Shown here: piece by piece, positions 1 to 9,840 of the stretch
Layout of the letters: each line of letters begins with the position of its first letter
How positions within the stretch are numbered: position 1 is the stretch's first letter
Notes under the pieces: generated by a model
Seen by the model: the letters and a program-made list of their open reading frames with translations, nothing else
What the model was told of the DNA's origin: nothing
The model's database searches: none
Made by a program: the position numbers and the translations under genes
DNA from: Rhodosporidiobolus odoratus
Lineage: Eukaryota > Basidiomycota > Microbotryomycetes > Sporidiobolales > Sporidiobolaceae
DNA: 64,000 nucleotides
Reading direction: 5' to 3'
NCBI GenBank assembly: GCA_034387635.1
Contig: JAOANU010000003.1
Span: 1,674,001-1,738,000 of the forward strand

Positions 1-2
1 AC

Positions 3-2033
3 AAAAGCTACTTCTTTCTCGACGAGTACAAAGACGGCAAACTACCCGGCGGCATCAGAGCGTGGGAACTTGGGCATGAGCAAGTCATGGACAGCTTCTA
101 CTCCTCCACCTCGCCAGTTCTCGTCAGCGCTACTCGTCCGCACGAACACCAGAAGCACATCTCCGAAGCCTCCCTCGCCTGCCGTCGGCGCATGCGTACT
201 GGCACACGTGCGACCGCTGCGACAATGTTGTCCCAGTTTCTGCAGCTTTCTTGCAACGACCAACCGCTCCGCAACTTCGAAGCCAAAATGGTTGCCGAGC
301 GTGAGGTGCTTGTACTCAAGGCACTCAGCAACGAGGTGAAAACTTGGAACGTGATGCGCGACACCGTCGGGGCAGAACGGCCACGAAAGCTCTGCCCCGA
401 GATCACGCTGGCCGCTCTCTGCTCTGGAGACGGTAGGGGCCTGAGGCGTCTCATCAACGATCTTCAACATCACATCATGGCTTGCGACATTACCGAGGTT
501 CCGTTTCCCCATGCCGCCCTCTTTCGCAAGTTTGCCCTCGGCACCGGCAATGCGCTTCCCTTCTCTCCCTCCTGCCGAGCCTTCCAGGACGGGAACCTCA
601 TTGTCCGTCACGGTGCTCTCTTTGGGCTTCTTTCCGCCATCATCACCACGTTGGTATGTTGTCTTTCTCTCGCGCCATCAATAAGCTGTACCGGCAACTG
701 ACACTCCACAATTGCCGCAGATCGGAAAGCCGCTCCTGCCAAAGCAGCATATCTCCAATTTCGAGGCCGAGATGACCGCCGCAAACGATCCCGTCACCAT
801 ATCCGGTGGTCTTTCGCCGGAGGATAGGCTGGGGCCGCAGAAGCGCTGCATAACAATGGCTGAATATTGTCAGCGTTGCCATTCCTACGGTTTGTCTTTT
901 GCTTGTAGCGCGCTCAAGGGTACTTACATGCTTTTCGCAACGGCAGCGAAAGACGCCGGATGTTCCTCTCTCGAGCGCTGCGGCAAATGCCTACAAATAG
1001 GTCGCATCCAGCCCTACTGTTCCACGTACGTCGCCTTCTAACTCTGCCTTCTTCCTACCTGACCATTCCGTCTACGCAGGGAATGCCAGAAGCTTGACTG
1101 GCGCGACCACAAAGTAACCTGCGGCAAATTGCTCAGTCAAGTCGAGGACATCCCTCTTCTCAACCCCAAACTCAACACTTCGCAGTCAAAGAACTCCCCA
1201 GCTTCGAGTAGGGCGCACATTGTATCGCTGCTTGCCAAGCATCCTGAAGAGTTCTGGGTCGTATTCAACGACACGGCAACGTCAGCTCCTGATCTAATCA
1301 TTCTCGGTTACACGCACCCGAACGACACTGCAACCACACAGAGCATCCAGTCCGTGATGCGCACGATCGCCTTCAAAGCTCTACGCACCTCTGACCCGAC
1401 CTCAGTCGACCTCCTCGCATGCCTCACGGTTCCCCACCCTCAAGTTCAGAACTACGACAACAAGGACGCCCTCGGCAACCCAAACTCGTACGCTCGTACT
1501 GCCAGCATGGTGAGGAAACAGTTCGAGGAGATGTTTGAGCTTGACGAAGCCGCGTTGAACGAAGCTATCAAGCGTGGGTCGCAGGAGGTCGAAAAGCCAG
1601 GGAGAGAAGCAGTACACGCAATGTACATCGCGAAACAAGCCGCAGTGTGCGTTCTCCTCTATGTGCTTCTTTGTGGAGTATGCCGATCAATCCTGGTGAT
1701 TTATTTGCAGGCTCGCCTTCTGTACAAACAAACTTATTGCCGAGACGCAAAAGCACGCTCTGGCCGGAGATCTGAAGGCGATGGACGCCGTCGGCGACAA
1801 GATGCGCGCACTCCCCATGTGTTACCGTCCTGCGTTGGATCCGACGGTGGGAAAGTGCGTTCATACCGCTTCTGTACCTGCCCCCCGGACGAGAAATGCT
1901 GAGCCTACCTGCACTTCCTAGTGATATCCCGCAAGGCTTTGAGATTTGTGGGGCTCTTGCTTCGGACTCTGAAGACTCGGAGGACGGCAGCGATGACCAG
2001 GAAGAGAGCCCTAAGGGTAATCCGTCGGCGTAG
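3..2033 (+). CDS. MYND zinc-finger protein (5' end outside the window)
   Basis: The frame is open from base 3 (so the start lies upstream) and reads through introns at about 654-720, 1026-1079, about 1653-1710 and 1855-1921 to a TAG ending at 2033. Another intron near 883-950 is likely. The MYND finger is split by the 1026-1079 intron: a CxxC pair (ERCGKC) is followed by YCSTECQ, then DW, H and C in the order usual for MYND fingers, which generally bind peptides or partner proteins. The tail is acidic and serine-rich. The N-terminal half has no domain I recognise, but it is repeated in two broken copies at 2.98 and 12.4 kb. Function unknown; probably nuclear or cytosolic protein-protein binding. 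Confidence 0.75.
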
Positions 2034-2980
2034 CTTTTTCCCCTTCTTTCGCGCTTTTCTCGCTTTTCCCCTTCTCGACGGACGAATAGCAAACGCTTGA
2101 CCTTGCTGATCAGCGTGACTCTATGAGTTTTACCGAACACCGTATGATGCTCTTACTGCGATGCATTCGTCGTTGTCCGTTTTTTCATTGTAAACTGAGA
2201 AGGTCACCGATCAGCTGCTTAGCTTTCCCTTCCATAGTGAGCTATTCCTACTCAGATTCTGTTGCTGACTGCTGACTGAAGGTGCATATACAGCGTCTCT
2301 GGCACGCTGCTCTGAGTTGAAATATGCAGTGGTCAGGCGCTGGCGACTTTCGCGACGATCGAGTCGAGGAGAGAGTCGGAGAGGAGGAAGGAGGAAGAGG
2401 GCGGGAGAGGGTGACCAGGAAGGAGTCAGGTTTGTCAGCATAGCCACAGACTAGGGGAGCGAAGCTCCGGACGCCACCTATGCGGACAGGACCGCGGCCG
2501 GGCGCGCAGCCGGGGAGGAACGAAGGGGAGGCGGGCGGGAAACCAAAAGAGACTGCTGTGGTCTGGGGAGGTGGGTGGGCAAACGAAAACTAGCACTAAA
2601 GGCAATTACTGTATACTTACCCGCGAGCGCGAGGCTGAGGAAGCGTGAGCGGGGGGATCGGAAGAAGAAGCGCCGCCGACGGCGACTACGCTCGCGTCTC
2701 TCGACAGGAGGAAGACTAGCGGGACAGTTAGGTTTCTCTCGTCGCTTTCATCTCTGCGCCCCCGCGTGTCGCTCGATTCCTCGCCGACCCTTTTGAGACT
2801 CAGCCGGGTTCATTTGCCTCCTGTTGTGCTTGCTCACCTCTTGTTCCCTTTCTCCTCGTCTCTTCGTTTCACGCTTCAATCGCTGGCACAGGGCTACACA
2901 CAGGTAAGTTGGGCTTTCTAGGACTGTCAGATCAGTACATGGGCGCTGATTCACGGGTGTTCCCTCTCTTCCAGCTTGCC
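2034..2980. other. Intergenic: 3' end of MYND gene and leader of MYND copy 2
   Basis: No supported gene. The region is GC-rich, with purine-rich stretches near 2340-2420 and 2640-2700. A good 5' splice site (GGTAAGT, about 2903) and a pyrimidine-rich 3' site (CTCTCTTCCAG, ending 2974) just before the ATG at 2981 suggest a leader intron of about 70 nt for the next copy. Confidence 0.4.
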
Positions 2981-3540
2981 ATGTCACCCTCGCTCTTGAA
3001 CGTCTCGAAGTTCGCGATACCTCAAGTTGTCGCCTTGGACGAGAGCTACCTATACCTCGACGAGTACAAAGACGGCAAAGTGCTTGGTGGCATCAGTGCG
3101 TGGGAACTCGGACACAAGCAAGTCATGGACAACTTCTACTCCTCAACCTCGCCCGCCCCTCCTCAGCGTGACTCGTTTGCATAAGCATCAAGAGCATCTC
3201 ACAGAAGCCGCCTTCGCCAGTCGTCAACACGGGCAGTCCGCCGTCCGAGCGAGTGCTGCCGCGACCACATCTATACTCATGCAGCTGTTCTCAAGTGACG
3301 AACCACGTCGCTCTTTCGAGGCCAAGCCGCTTGCGGACCGGGAGCAGCTTATTTTGAAGGCTTTGGCGGAGGAGGTCAGGACGTGGAAGCACGCTCGGGG
3401 TACTACGAGGGCGGAGTGGCAAAGGAAGCCCTGCCCGGAACTGACGTTGGACGCTCTCTGCTCTGGCAAGGGACTGAGGAGACTCCTCGAAGATCTTCGG
3501 AATCACCTCTTTACCTTGGACCCCTTGACACTTCTCTTCC
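2981..3540 (+). pseudogene. MYND-family copy 2, frameshifted and truncated
   Basis: From the ATG at 2981 the translation follows the N-terminal half of the 3-2033 gene closely (YLDEYKDGK, ELGHKQVMDNFYSSTSP). At the C-run near 3151-3163 an extra base shifts the frame; the homology resumes in another frame (TRLHKHQEH) and runs to about 3540. There the sequence switches abruptly to the duplicated methyltransferase segment, so the MYND finger itself is missing. Frameshift plus loss of the diagnostic domain mark it as non-functional. Confidence 0.75.
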
Positions 3541-4361
3541 CGCCTCGAGCAATTTGGCCGTGACCAGTGATAGTTGACCGACACCAGCACCGAGCTCAAG
3601 TATTCGTGTGGACTCGTCGAGAACGGAAGGAGCGGCGAGCAAGTGGTTGGATAGGGCGATGCAGGCTTGCCTGGGTGGGTGCATAAAGAGCCATATACGG
3701 GCAGGGTGCGAGGTTGGGGAACACGCACCATGTCCGAAGACCAGTCGTTCCTGTCGCGAGTAGACGAGTTGGAGAAAATTCAGCTTCGAGCTGTCGAGTG
3801 GAAGCTTCGAGGGAAAGTAGATACACAAGGAAGGTAACGCACCTTCGCGGATCATCCTCTTCTTCTCCTTTGTCTTCACGCTTTGCCAGGTCCCGGGACT
3901 ATCCTGCAGCGGGCCCCAATAGTATATCCGCGTGCTCGTCGCAGGGCTATTGCGAAAAGAGGCGGAAAGAAATTCGATCATGGTTTCTAGGATGTCGGGG
4001 TGGACTTCCTGCGAGTGGTACACAGCCTCGATCAGCCTCAGGTCTACGCACCGCCAGCATGCACGGAAGGACGGCGGACCTCGTCGTCCACTGCCTCGTC
4101 GCCAGCACTTCTCCTCGCCTGCAATCTGTCTTCGATTCCCCTGACGACCCGCTTCCAGAACACCTTACGCCAGCTTCTAGCACCTTCCTGATCGTCTTCC
4201 CGCCATCGGTCGCTCTGTAAGAGGTGATCGACGAGCCACTGCTGCGTATTTGGCTGTGAGAGGTTGGTTGGCGAGGGGAAGGGCGGAGACGGGAGAAGCG
4301 CGGCTGAGGACGGTGAGAGGGAAGAGTAGTGCTTGAGTAGCAGTTTCAGGTCGTCGTTCAT
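3535..4361 (-). pseudogene. EFM3/FAM86-like methyltransferase, 5' fragment
   Basis: Minus-strand copy of the first half of the gene at 28412-29960. It keeps the start (MNDDLKLLLKHY), the WRKVFWKRVV segment and the SAM-binding motif I region (LELGAGVG), then ends at the duplication boundary. The acidic post-I motif, the GADI-VYD substrate motif and the C-terminal half are absent, and small indels interrupt the frame before motif I. It cannot encode a complete enzyme. Confidence 0.85.
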
Positions 4362-5043
4362 GTCACAAGCTTGGCACGAGCGGGCCAAGTTGGTTGATCC
4401 GCTTCACTTCCTCTCATCCTCCGCCGTCGCGTACACTCACCGCTTAAGCAACCAACGACTAGCTACAACTACGTCAAGACCGTCCTAGACCCCAGCGACA
4501 CGGCTCACGCGCTGCGCCGACCCTGCCTCGCAAGTTTCCCCTCGCGCCGTCATCCTCAAATATAAGTGTCCTTGTCGAGTACCAAGAACACGATGGGCGC
4601 TACAGTACGCACGAAGTGGCCGGACCTAGGAGAAGTTTATTCCGACACTAAGGAGTTCAGGGCCGCGGTATTGACAGTCGCTTGTGTGTCCTTTTCCCTC
4701 GCTTTTGCAGTCACTCACAGCGGGACTTAGCACCGTACCGCCAACTGTGCAGGGCGGAATCGCTCGAAAATGTCCGTCGACCGCGGCGGCTATCGCTGGA
4801 CCAAGATGCGCTGCGCGCTCTTCAAGGAAAATGGGAAACGCTGCGTTTTCGGCATGGACGTGACCCAGGTGCCCGACCACGAGACGGACGTGCGAGTCTC
4901 GCATGTACAGCTGAGCCACAGCTGTAGCGTCTCGCAGCGCTCTGAGGCAAGGGCAACGGCGAGGGAGTTCGGTCGGGCCCACTTTGCGAGGATTGGGGTC
5001 AATCCGCCGGACGAAACGGAACGGCACCTCACGATTGGGATGT
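3535..5043. repeat. Truncated segmental duplication, copy A (partner 29117-30650)
   Basis: About 1.5 kb matches 29117-30650 at near identity in the same orientation. It spans the 5' half of the EFM3-like gene, the shared promoter and the 5' half of the FAR1-like gene. Small indels distinguish the copies: copy A lacks about 10 nt in the 3670s and 4 nt near 3800. At the left edge it joins MYND copy 2; at the right edge the similarity stops around 5043, in the FAR1-like gene. Confidence 0.9.
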
Positions 5044-5213
5044 CCTATGCTGAATTGTTCACGTTGCAGAATCAGGGGACCGGGCATTATCGAAATAAAT
5101 CTTTAGAGGAAGCACCAGAGCGAGGATGTCTCCCACCCTGTAGGTTCGGGAAAGCGTGTTGTAAGGCTACGGCCATACCACGGAAGACGGACAGGAGGGT
5201 ACGGAAGGGATAG
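4593..5213 (+). pseudogene. FAR1-like family member A, truncated copy of the 30192 gene
   Basis: Exon 1 starts at the ATG at 4593 (MGATVRTKWPDLGEVY) and ends at 4683; the intron 4684-4752 is in phase 1. Exon 2 carries the FAR1-like finger (MRCALFKENGKRC ... LSHSC) and matches the 30192 gene until about 5043. After that an unrelated tail of about 55 residues runs to a stop at 5213. The proline-rich linker and C-terminal helical domain of the full copy are lost. It could still make a small finger-only protein, but the sharp loss of homology at a duplication edge favours a dead fragment. Confidence 0.7.
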
Positions 5214-5277
5214 GGGGGATTGATGTTGAATGATCGACTGGATGTTGAAGGACGCTCGAGCGACAACCTGGCTTTCT

Positions 5278-5361
5278 CTCTACGCATTCGCTCACAGAGA
5301 TTGTCCAGGTATGTTGATCTCACTTTGTAGCTCTACGCATTCGCTCACAGAGATTGTCCAG
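5278..5361. repeat. 31-bp direct repeat, 53-bp period
   Basis: The 31 bases at 5278-5308 recur exactly at 5331-5361. The 22-base spacer begins GTATGT and ends TTGTAG, so it looks like a very short intron. No coding role is apparent. Confidence 0.9.
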
Positions 5362-5445
5362 TGCAACCTAGCGCTGTTTCTCTTTAGTGTTGGTCGAGAG
5401 AACTCGACCTTCCACGTGTAGACTCCTAGCATGAAATGCAAACCC

Positions 5446-7025
5446 CTAATCCAACAACCGACTCGCCTCCCTCCTCCCCTGCCCCGGTCTCCTCCTCCCC
5501 TCCTCCGCCCCTCTCTCCCTCTCCCCCACTCCATCCTGTCCCAACCTACCCTCCACCGGTTTCCCCCAATCATCCACCCCCTCCCTCGCCTGACGTCTCT
5601 TCCACATCAAACACAGAACAAGCAGGGTACCTTGTAAGACACCTGTGACAAAGTAGGTGGCCCAGGCTGTGAAACCTACTCCGGGACGGATGGCTAGGGT
5701 GTAGACGAAGATGAAGGAGCCGGGGGTCTGCGCGCGTGAGTGATCGGAGGTTACTGGGTAAGTCCGCTAGAGTCGGAAACAGTCACCCTAGAGCTGGGAA
5801 TGAGGACCCCAACGCGCATGACGTAGGAGAGATAGAGAGGTAGAAAAGACACGAAGGGACAGCAAGCGCGGGATCAACGCAACGCACCTGCAAAACCATC
5901 ATCGGGACGCTCAAACTCCCGACCAGCTTCCTCGACGCGGTCAAAACCAACTGAGGAGCGTACTGCGCACATGCCAGTGCAACACTCAGCAATCCCAAGG
6001 TACTTGCCCAAACCCTGACCGCCCTCTCTTGCGGATGTTCCCGCCCGTGTCCCGGAGGGGTCGAATCCCCTGGAGCGTGCGGAACTTCGGCTTTGGGAAG
6101 GGTGGCGAGGAGGATGGCGGTCGCGAGGAAAGTGAGGAAGAGGTGAAGGACGGTGAGAGCGAAAAGGGAGACGGCGTGTCGGTACGAGGAAGAGAGGATG
6201 ATTTCCCCTCTTCGTAATTGACCCGGTAAAAGCATACTCTGCGGGTCAAATCCCCGTCCTCCTCCTCCGCCTTCCTCGTCCGAGGTCTCGCCATCCGTGG
6301 TTACTGCTCCGTCTACGGCGAGTGAGTCGGAAGAGAGCGACTCGCGGATGTAGTTCGAGGAGGGAGTAGTGGAACGCATGGATTTGGGGACGAGCGAGGT
6401 GAGGAACCCTTTGGGTTTGCGGTGCGACGAGGGGAGGTTTGAAGTGGGAATGGGGACGGATCGGACGTATTTCGACGAGAGGGGGAAGTAGAGGAGGTAG
6501 AGGACGAAGCTGGAAGCGGAGAATCGAAAGTTCAGTCGGGACAAAAGACTGGCGAGGTACTTGAAGGGGGACGCACATGAGGTTGAAGCAGAACCACTGA
6601 ACAAAGACCTGAGCGATACCTAGTACTGATTCGAAGCATTGTCCGGCAGACTGCGAGGTGCGCAGCTAGGTCAGTCAGCTGGCAGCGGAAGGGAGGAGAA
6701 ACGAAAGAACGAAACTGACCAAGTACTGACAGCATGCGACCTGCCCCCACTGCTGAACCAAGATGCAGGCTAGACTACTGGCACTGCTGGTCGCGCCGAG
6801 CAGCAGGAAGAGGGCGGAAAAGCCTTCGCTGTTTTTGCTCCTGATGATGCGGGCGTGTTGAGGAATGTAGCTGATGATGAGGCCTATGCAGATGCAGATG
6901 GAGAGGATGAGACCAGTACGGTTGTGCGAGTAGGCGGTGCGGCAGGTTGAAGGAGAGATGGGGGCGCGGGAGTGGAAAGCGGCGAAGGGGTCATTCGTAG
7001 GGGAGAGGAGGGAGGACATGGCCAT
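5446..7025 (-). CDS. PQ-loop repeat membrane protein, frameshifted near the 3' end
   Basis: Starts at the ATG at 7025. Exons are approximately 6720-7025, 6577-6650, 5888-6509 and 5446-5729, joined in frame. The N-terminal exon has the first PQ-loop (IISYIPQHARII followed by SEGFS). The third exon has a long serine/acidic loop and then the second repeat (CAQYAPQLVLTA). PQ-loop proteins (SWEET/KDEL-receptor-like fold, about seven helices) transport amino acids, cystine or other small solutes in vacuolar or endomembranes; the substrate cannot be read here. In the last exon the frame breaks at a GTGTGT run (5699-5704): as written the protein stops shortly after GSFIFVYT, while the expected last helices (GFTAWATYFVTGVLQ) continue two bases out of frame to a stop at 5446. 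This is either a real lesion or a consensus error. Confidence 0.75.
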
Positions 7026-7593
7026 TGTGCGGGAGAGGGCTGACTGACACCGATGGCGGGATAGAGAATGGATCGCCGGTGTGCTGAACGGGGAGTAGGC
7101 GCGCTTCAACGGTGAGTGTCGAAGCGAGTGCGAGTGTCGGAGTGAGCGAGTGCGGAGAAAGCGGGGGACGGACGACGGCCTTTTCAGACGCAAGAGAGCC
7201 GGCGACGACTGGGCTTGAAAGTGAGATATCTAGACTCGGTTCGTGCAGCGAGATCAGTGTCAAACGCAGTGAGCGAGAACGGGGAAAGGGAGGTGGAGGC
7301 AGGTGGCCAGGTGATGTGCGATGAGGCAATAGAGTCGAAACATACAAGGCAAAGTGATACGCCTCGACAGCTTGACCGTGAGAGATATGCCGTCCTGTCT
7401 GCTCTACCTCGTACCGGACCAGGTTGTGGTCGACGGTGTAACGCGATGGGATTTCTATTGTGCACGCGCTTCTCTCTCGTCCCGCTTGCATCCCTGCTAT
7501 AGCTGGTACAGGTTCAAATGCACCCATAACCATCAAAGAACCCATCCTGCACGCATACAAGGCGCGACCCTCCTAGTCCGAGCTGTTGCGACC
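7026..7593. promoter_or_regulatory. Divergent promoter region
   Basis: About 570 bp between the starts of the PQ-loop gene (minus) and the membrane-protein gene (plus). Overlapping open frames are short and poorly coding. No clear TATA box was recognised. Confidence 0.4.
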
Positions 7594-9453
7594 ATGTCCT
7601 CCTCCTCGACAATATCCCACCCGCTTCCTCTCTCGTCCTTTCTCACCTCGCACGCGCCTCAACATCCACTCGCGAGACTCTTCACCGATCCCATACTCCC
7701 ACGACTAGCAGCCGCCGAAGCGACTCTCCTTCTCTCCCGCCCTTCCGCTCTCCTCCTTCGCCTGGGTCTGGCGAGCGAACGAGGCTTGGGCGCAGTCGCA
7801 CTCGCGGCCGTAGTGAGCGCACTCGTCACGTACAGGCAGCAGTGGCGAGCCGTCGCTTGGGTCCTCGGCATCGGGGAGGCGCTGAAGAGAACGGTCGATA
7901 CGCTGAGAAAGTCACAAGGTCGGGCTGGGAAACGGTATAAGGATGTAGCAAGCGGACTGGACGCAAGGGAGGACAGCGAGGAGGATGAAGAAACCCAGCA
8001 CATCCTTTCGTGGTGGTTGCTGTTCGCTTTTCTTTCCCTATTCGACACCCTCCGCACTTCTCCCTCCTTTTCTTCGTGTCCAGCTCCATCCGTCTTCACC
8101 CTACCTACACGAATACGGATCGCCTTCAACACCCTTAGACATACCTATCTCCGCTTCCTCCGCTTCTACGTTCTTCCCCATCTTCTTCGGTCTCGGAACG
8201 CTGCGCGACAGCTGGCAAAGCGGTACCCTTCTGTTGATCTATCGCCCCTCTCCTCCAAACTCCCCTCCCTTGCCCTTCCGTTCGTCCGGCCTAGGCCTAG
8301 AGTACTACCTCATCCCCGGCCGGCACGACCTTCCTTCCCTCAGCCACGCCTCGCCTCCCGCTCCTCCACCATTTCCTCAATACCCCTGAGCTGGAGCTAC
8401 TTCCTCCCTCGTCCCTTCTTCTCCATCGCAACCTCGGCAACAACAGCTGCAGACCTCGCTGCTGCGGCTGAGAAGAGATGGGAGCTCGTCAAGCTCTTAC
8501 TCCTCTGGCTCGGGTTGAGGAAGGATGGGTGGGGCGCGAGGAGTGTGGTGTGGGATTGGCTGCTGAAGCCATTGGTGAATACGTCTGCGGCCGTACATGG
8601 AGGGAAAGAGGAGTGGCGGGTCGTGCGAGGACCTGCTTCAGGCGACACGCAAGACACTATTGACCGGCAAACCCCATCGCGTCCAGCTGCCTCCCACTTG
8701 CCAGATCCCTTCTCTTCCACTCCGGCTCCTCCCCCCTCCCTCTATACCTGGACCCCTCCTTCTCGCCGCACAACTTCTCACTCGACCGCCGCATCAACGA
8801 CCACCAATACACCTCGTCAACCTCGCTCACCGTCTCCTACACCCTCTGCTGCTCCTTTCGCGTTTCCTACCCCGGTACATTCTCATCCCTCCCCGCCTCC
8901 ATCTTCAAAAAGGTCAACACAACGGATCATCCCCTTATCGCTCACGATCCCGCCTCCCTCTCCACCCAAGGAGTTCCCCTCCACTGTGTCACCCTCCTTC
9001 GCAGCTACTGAAACAAGTAATAGCCGCACCGAACCTCGAAGTGGAAGTCGAACCAACGCCTCGGCCCCGGCATCTTCCTCAACTTCCTCCTCCAGTAAGA
9101 CTGAACTCTCCGGGAGAAGTCGGACCTCGTCGTTGTTGCTGTTGGACGAATCGCCACCGAGGTCTTTACGAGTTGACACCAGAACGAGGTCGGGATCGAG
9201 GTCGAGGTTGGTCGGCGGTACTCAAGGCAAGTCGGATCACGAGGACGGTGTGGAGGAGAAGGAAGAGGCGGAGGAGGAGAAGGAAGCGGAGGAGGGAGAG
9301 GAGGGCGAAGAGGTTCCGCAGACGCCGGGACAGGCAGAAGCGGAAGAGGGCCTCAGGGGGTGGGGGAGTTTGTTACCGTCCCCGCCGTCGAAGCGATTGG
9401 GGTCGATAACGATAACGGTTGATGGCGAGGTAAGTGGTGAGGGCGTTGCGTGA
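7594..9453 (+). CDS. Membrane protein with possible TB2/DP1/HVA22 (REEP/Yop1-like) region
   Basis: From the ATG at 7594 one frame stays open to 9453 (about 620 aa). Visible parts are a hydrophobic N-terminal third, a membrane segment (LSWWLLFAFLSLFDTL), a segment ELVKLLLLWLGLRKDGWGA followed by VVWDWLLKPLV, a serine/proline-rich tail and an acidic E-rich end. The last segment resembles the K-LLLWL...GA..IY...P core of TB2/DP1/HVA22 proteins, which shape ER tubules; this is weak evidence. Between about 8664 and 9011 a different frame has markedly more C-ending codons, so an unrecognised intron pair is possible. A GTAAGT at 9431 with an AG near 9502 could give another C-terminus. The start and first 330 codons are the firmest part. 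Confidence 0.5.
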   Translation: MSSSSTISHPLPLSSFLTSHAPQHPLARLFTDPILPRLAAAEATLLLSRPSALLLRLGLASERGLGAVALAAVVSALVTYRQQWRAVAWVLGIGEALKRTVDTLRKSQGRAGKRYKDVASGLDAREDSEEDEETQHILSWWLLFAFLSLFDTLRTSPSFSSCPAPSVFTLPTRIRIAFNTLRHTYLRFLRFYVLPHLLRSRNAARQLAKRYPSVDLSPLSSKLPSLALPFVRPRPRVLPHPRPARPSFPQPRLASRSSTISSIPLSWSYFLPRPFFSIATSATTAADLAAAAEKRWELVKLLLLWLGLRKDGWGARSVVWDWLLKPLVNTSAAVHGGKEEWRVVRGPASGDTQDTIDRQTPSRPAASHLPDPFSSTPAPPPSLYTWTPPSRRTTSHSTAASTTTNTPRQPRSPSPTPSAAPFAFPTPVHSHPSPPPSSKRSTQRIIPLSLTIPPPSPPKEFPSTVSPSFAATETSNSRTEPRSGSRTNASAPASSSTSSSSKTELSGRSRTSSLLLLDESPPRSLRVDTRTRSGSRSRLVGGTQGKSDHEDGVEEKEEAEEEKEAEEGEEGEEVPQTPGQAEAEEGLRGWGSLLPSPPSKRLGSITITVDGEVSGEGVA

Positions 9454-9840
9454 GTCGGGAGGGGGGAACACAGCACGAGGGCGAGGTCCTCGACTTTTTG
9501 CAGCGGTCGGGCGTCAGTCATGGGGAAGACTAGAGGGTGTCGCCGCAGTCTACACACTGCTTCTTGAAAGGCTGCGCGGTAGCAGCGCAGTCGACGCGAG
9601 GAGGATCGGGGTTTTTTTTTCCCGCGAGGTCTTTCTGGCTTGGTGTCCTCTTGCTTCCCTACTGGTAGGTACAGTGCGCTTGACTGGATTCCACAACATC
9701 GCCGACTCAGTCATATCCGGGCTGTGTTGCAAGGATGTCCCTGTTGTTGTCACTTGCACTTTCCTCTGCTTTTCGCTCGTCTCGTCCAGACTCCGCTCCT
9801 CTCCTCTCCGTACTTTGCGGTTTGCGGCGTACAAGGCACC
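9454..9840. other. Intergenic, promoter of MAP1
   Basis: About 390 bp with a run of nine T (near 9613-9621) and pyrimidine-rich stretches leading to ACCATG at 9841. No gene is seen. Confidence 0.4.

Noticed and set aside
3511..4023. Functional methyltransferase on the minus strand at 3.5 kb
   Set aside because: It lacks everything after SAM motif I and has indels relative to the complete copy; a truncated duplicate.
8597..9409. 270-codon plus-strand frame ending in Arg/Lys-rich repeats
   Set aside because: The basic run is the frame-shifted reading of a Glu-rich coding stretch; only its first part could be a spliced exon.
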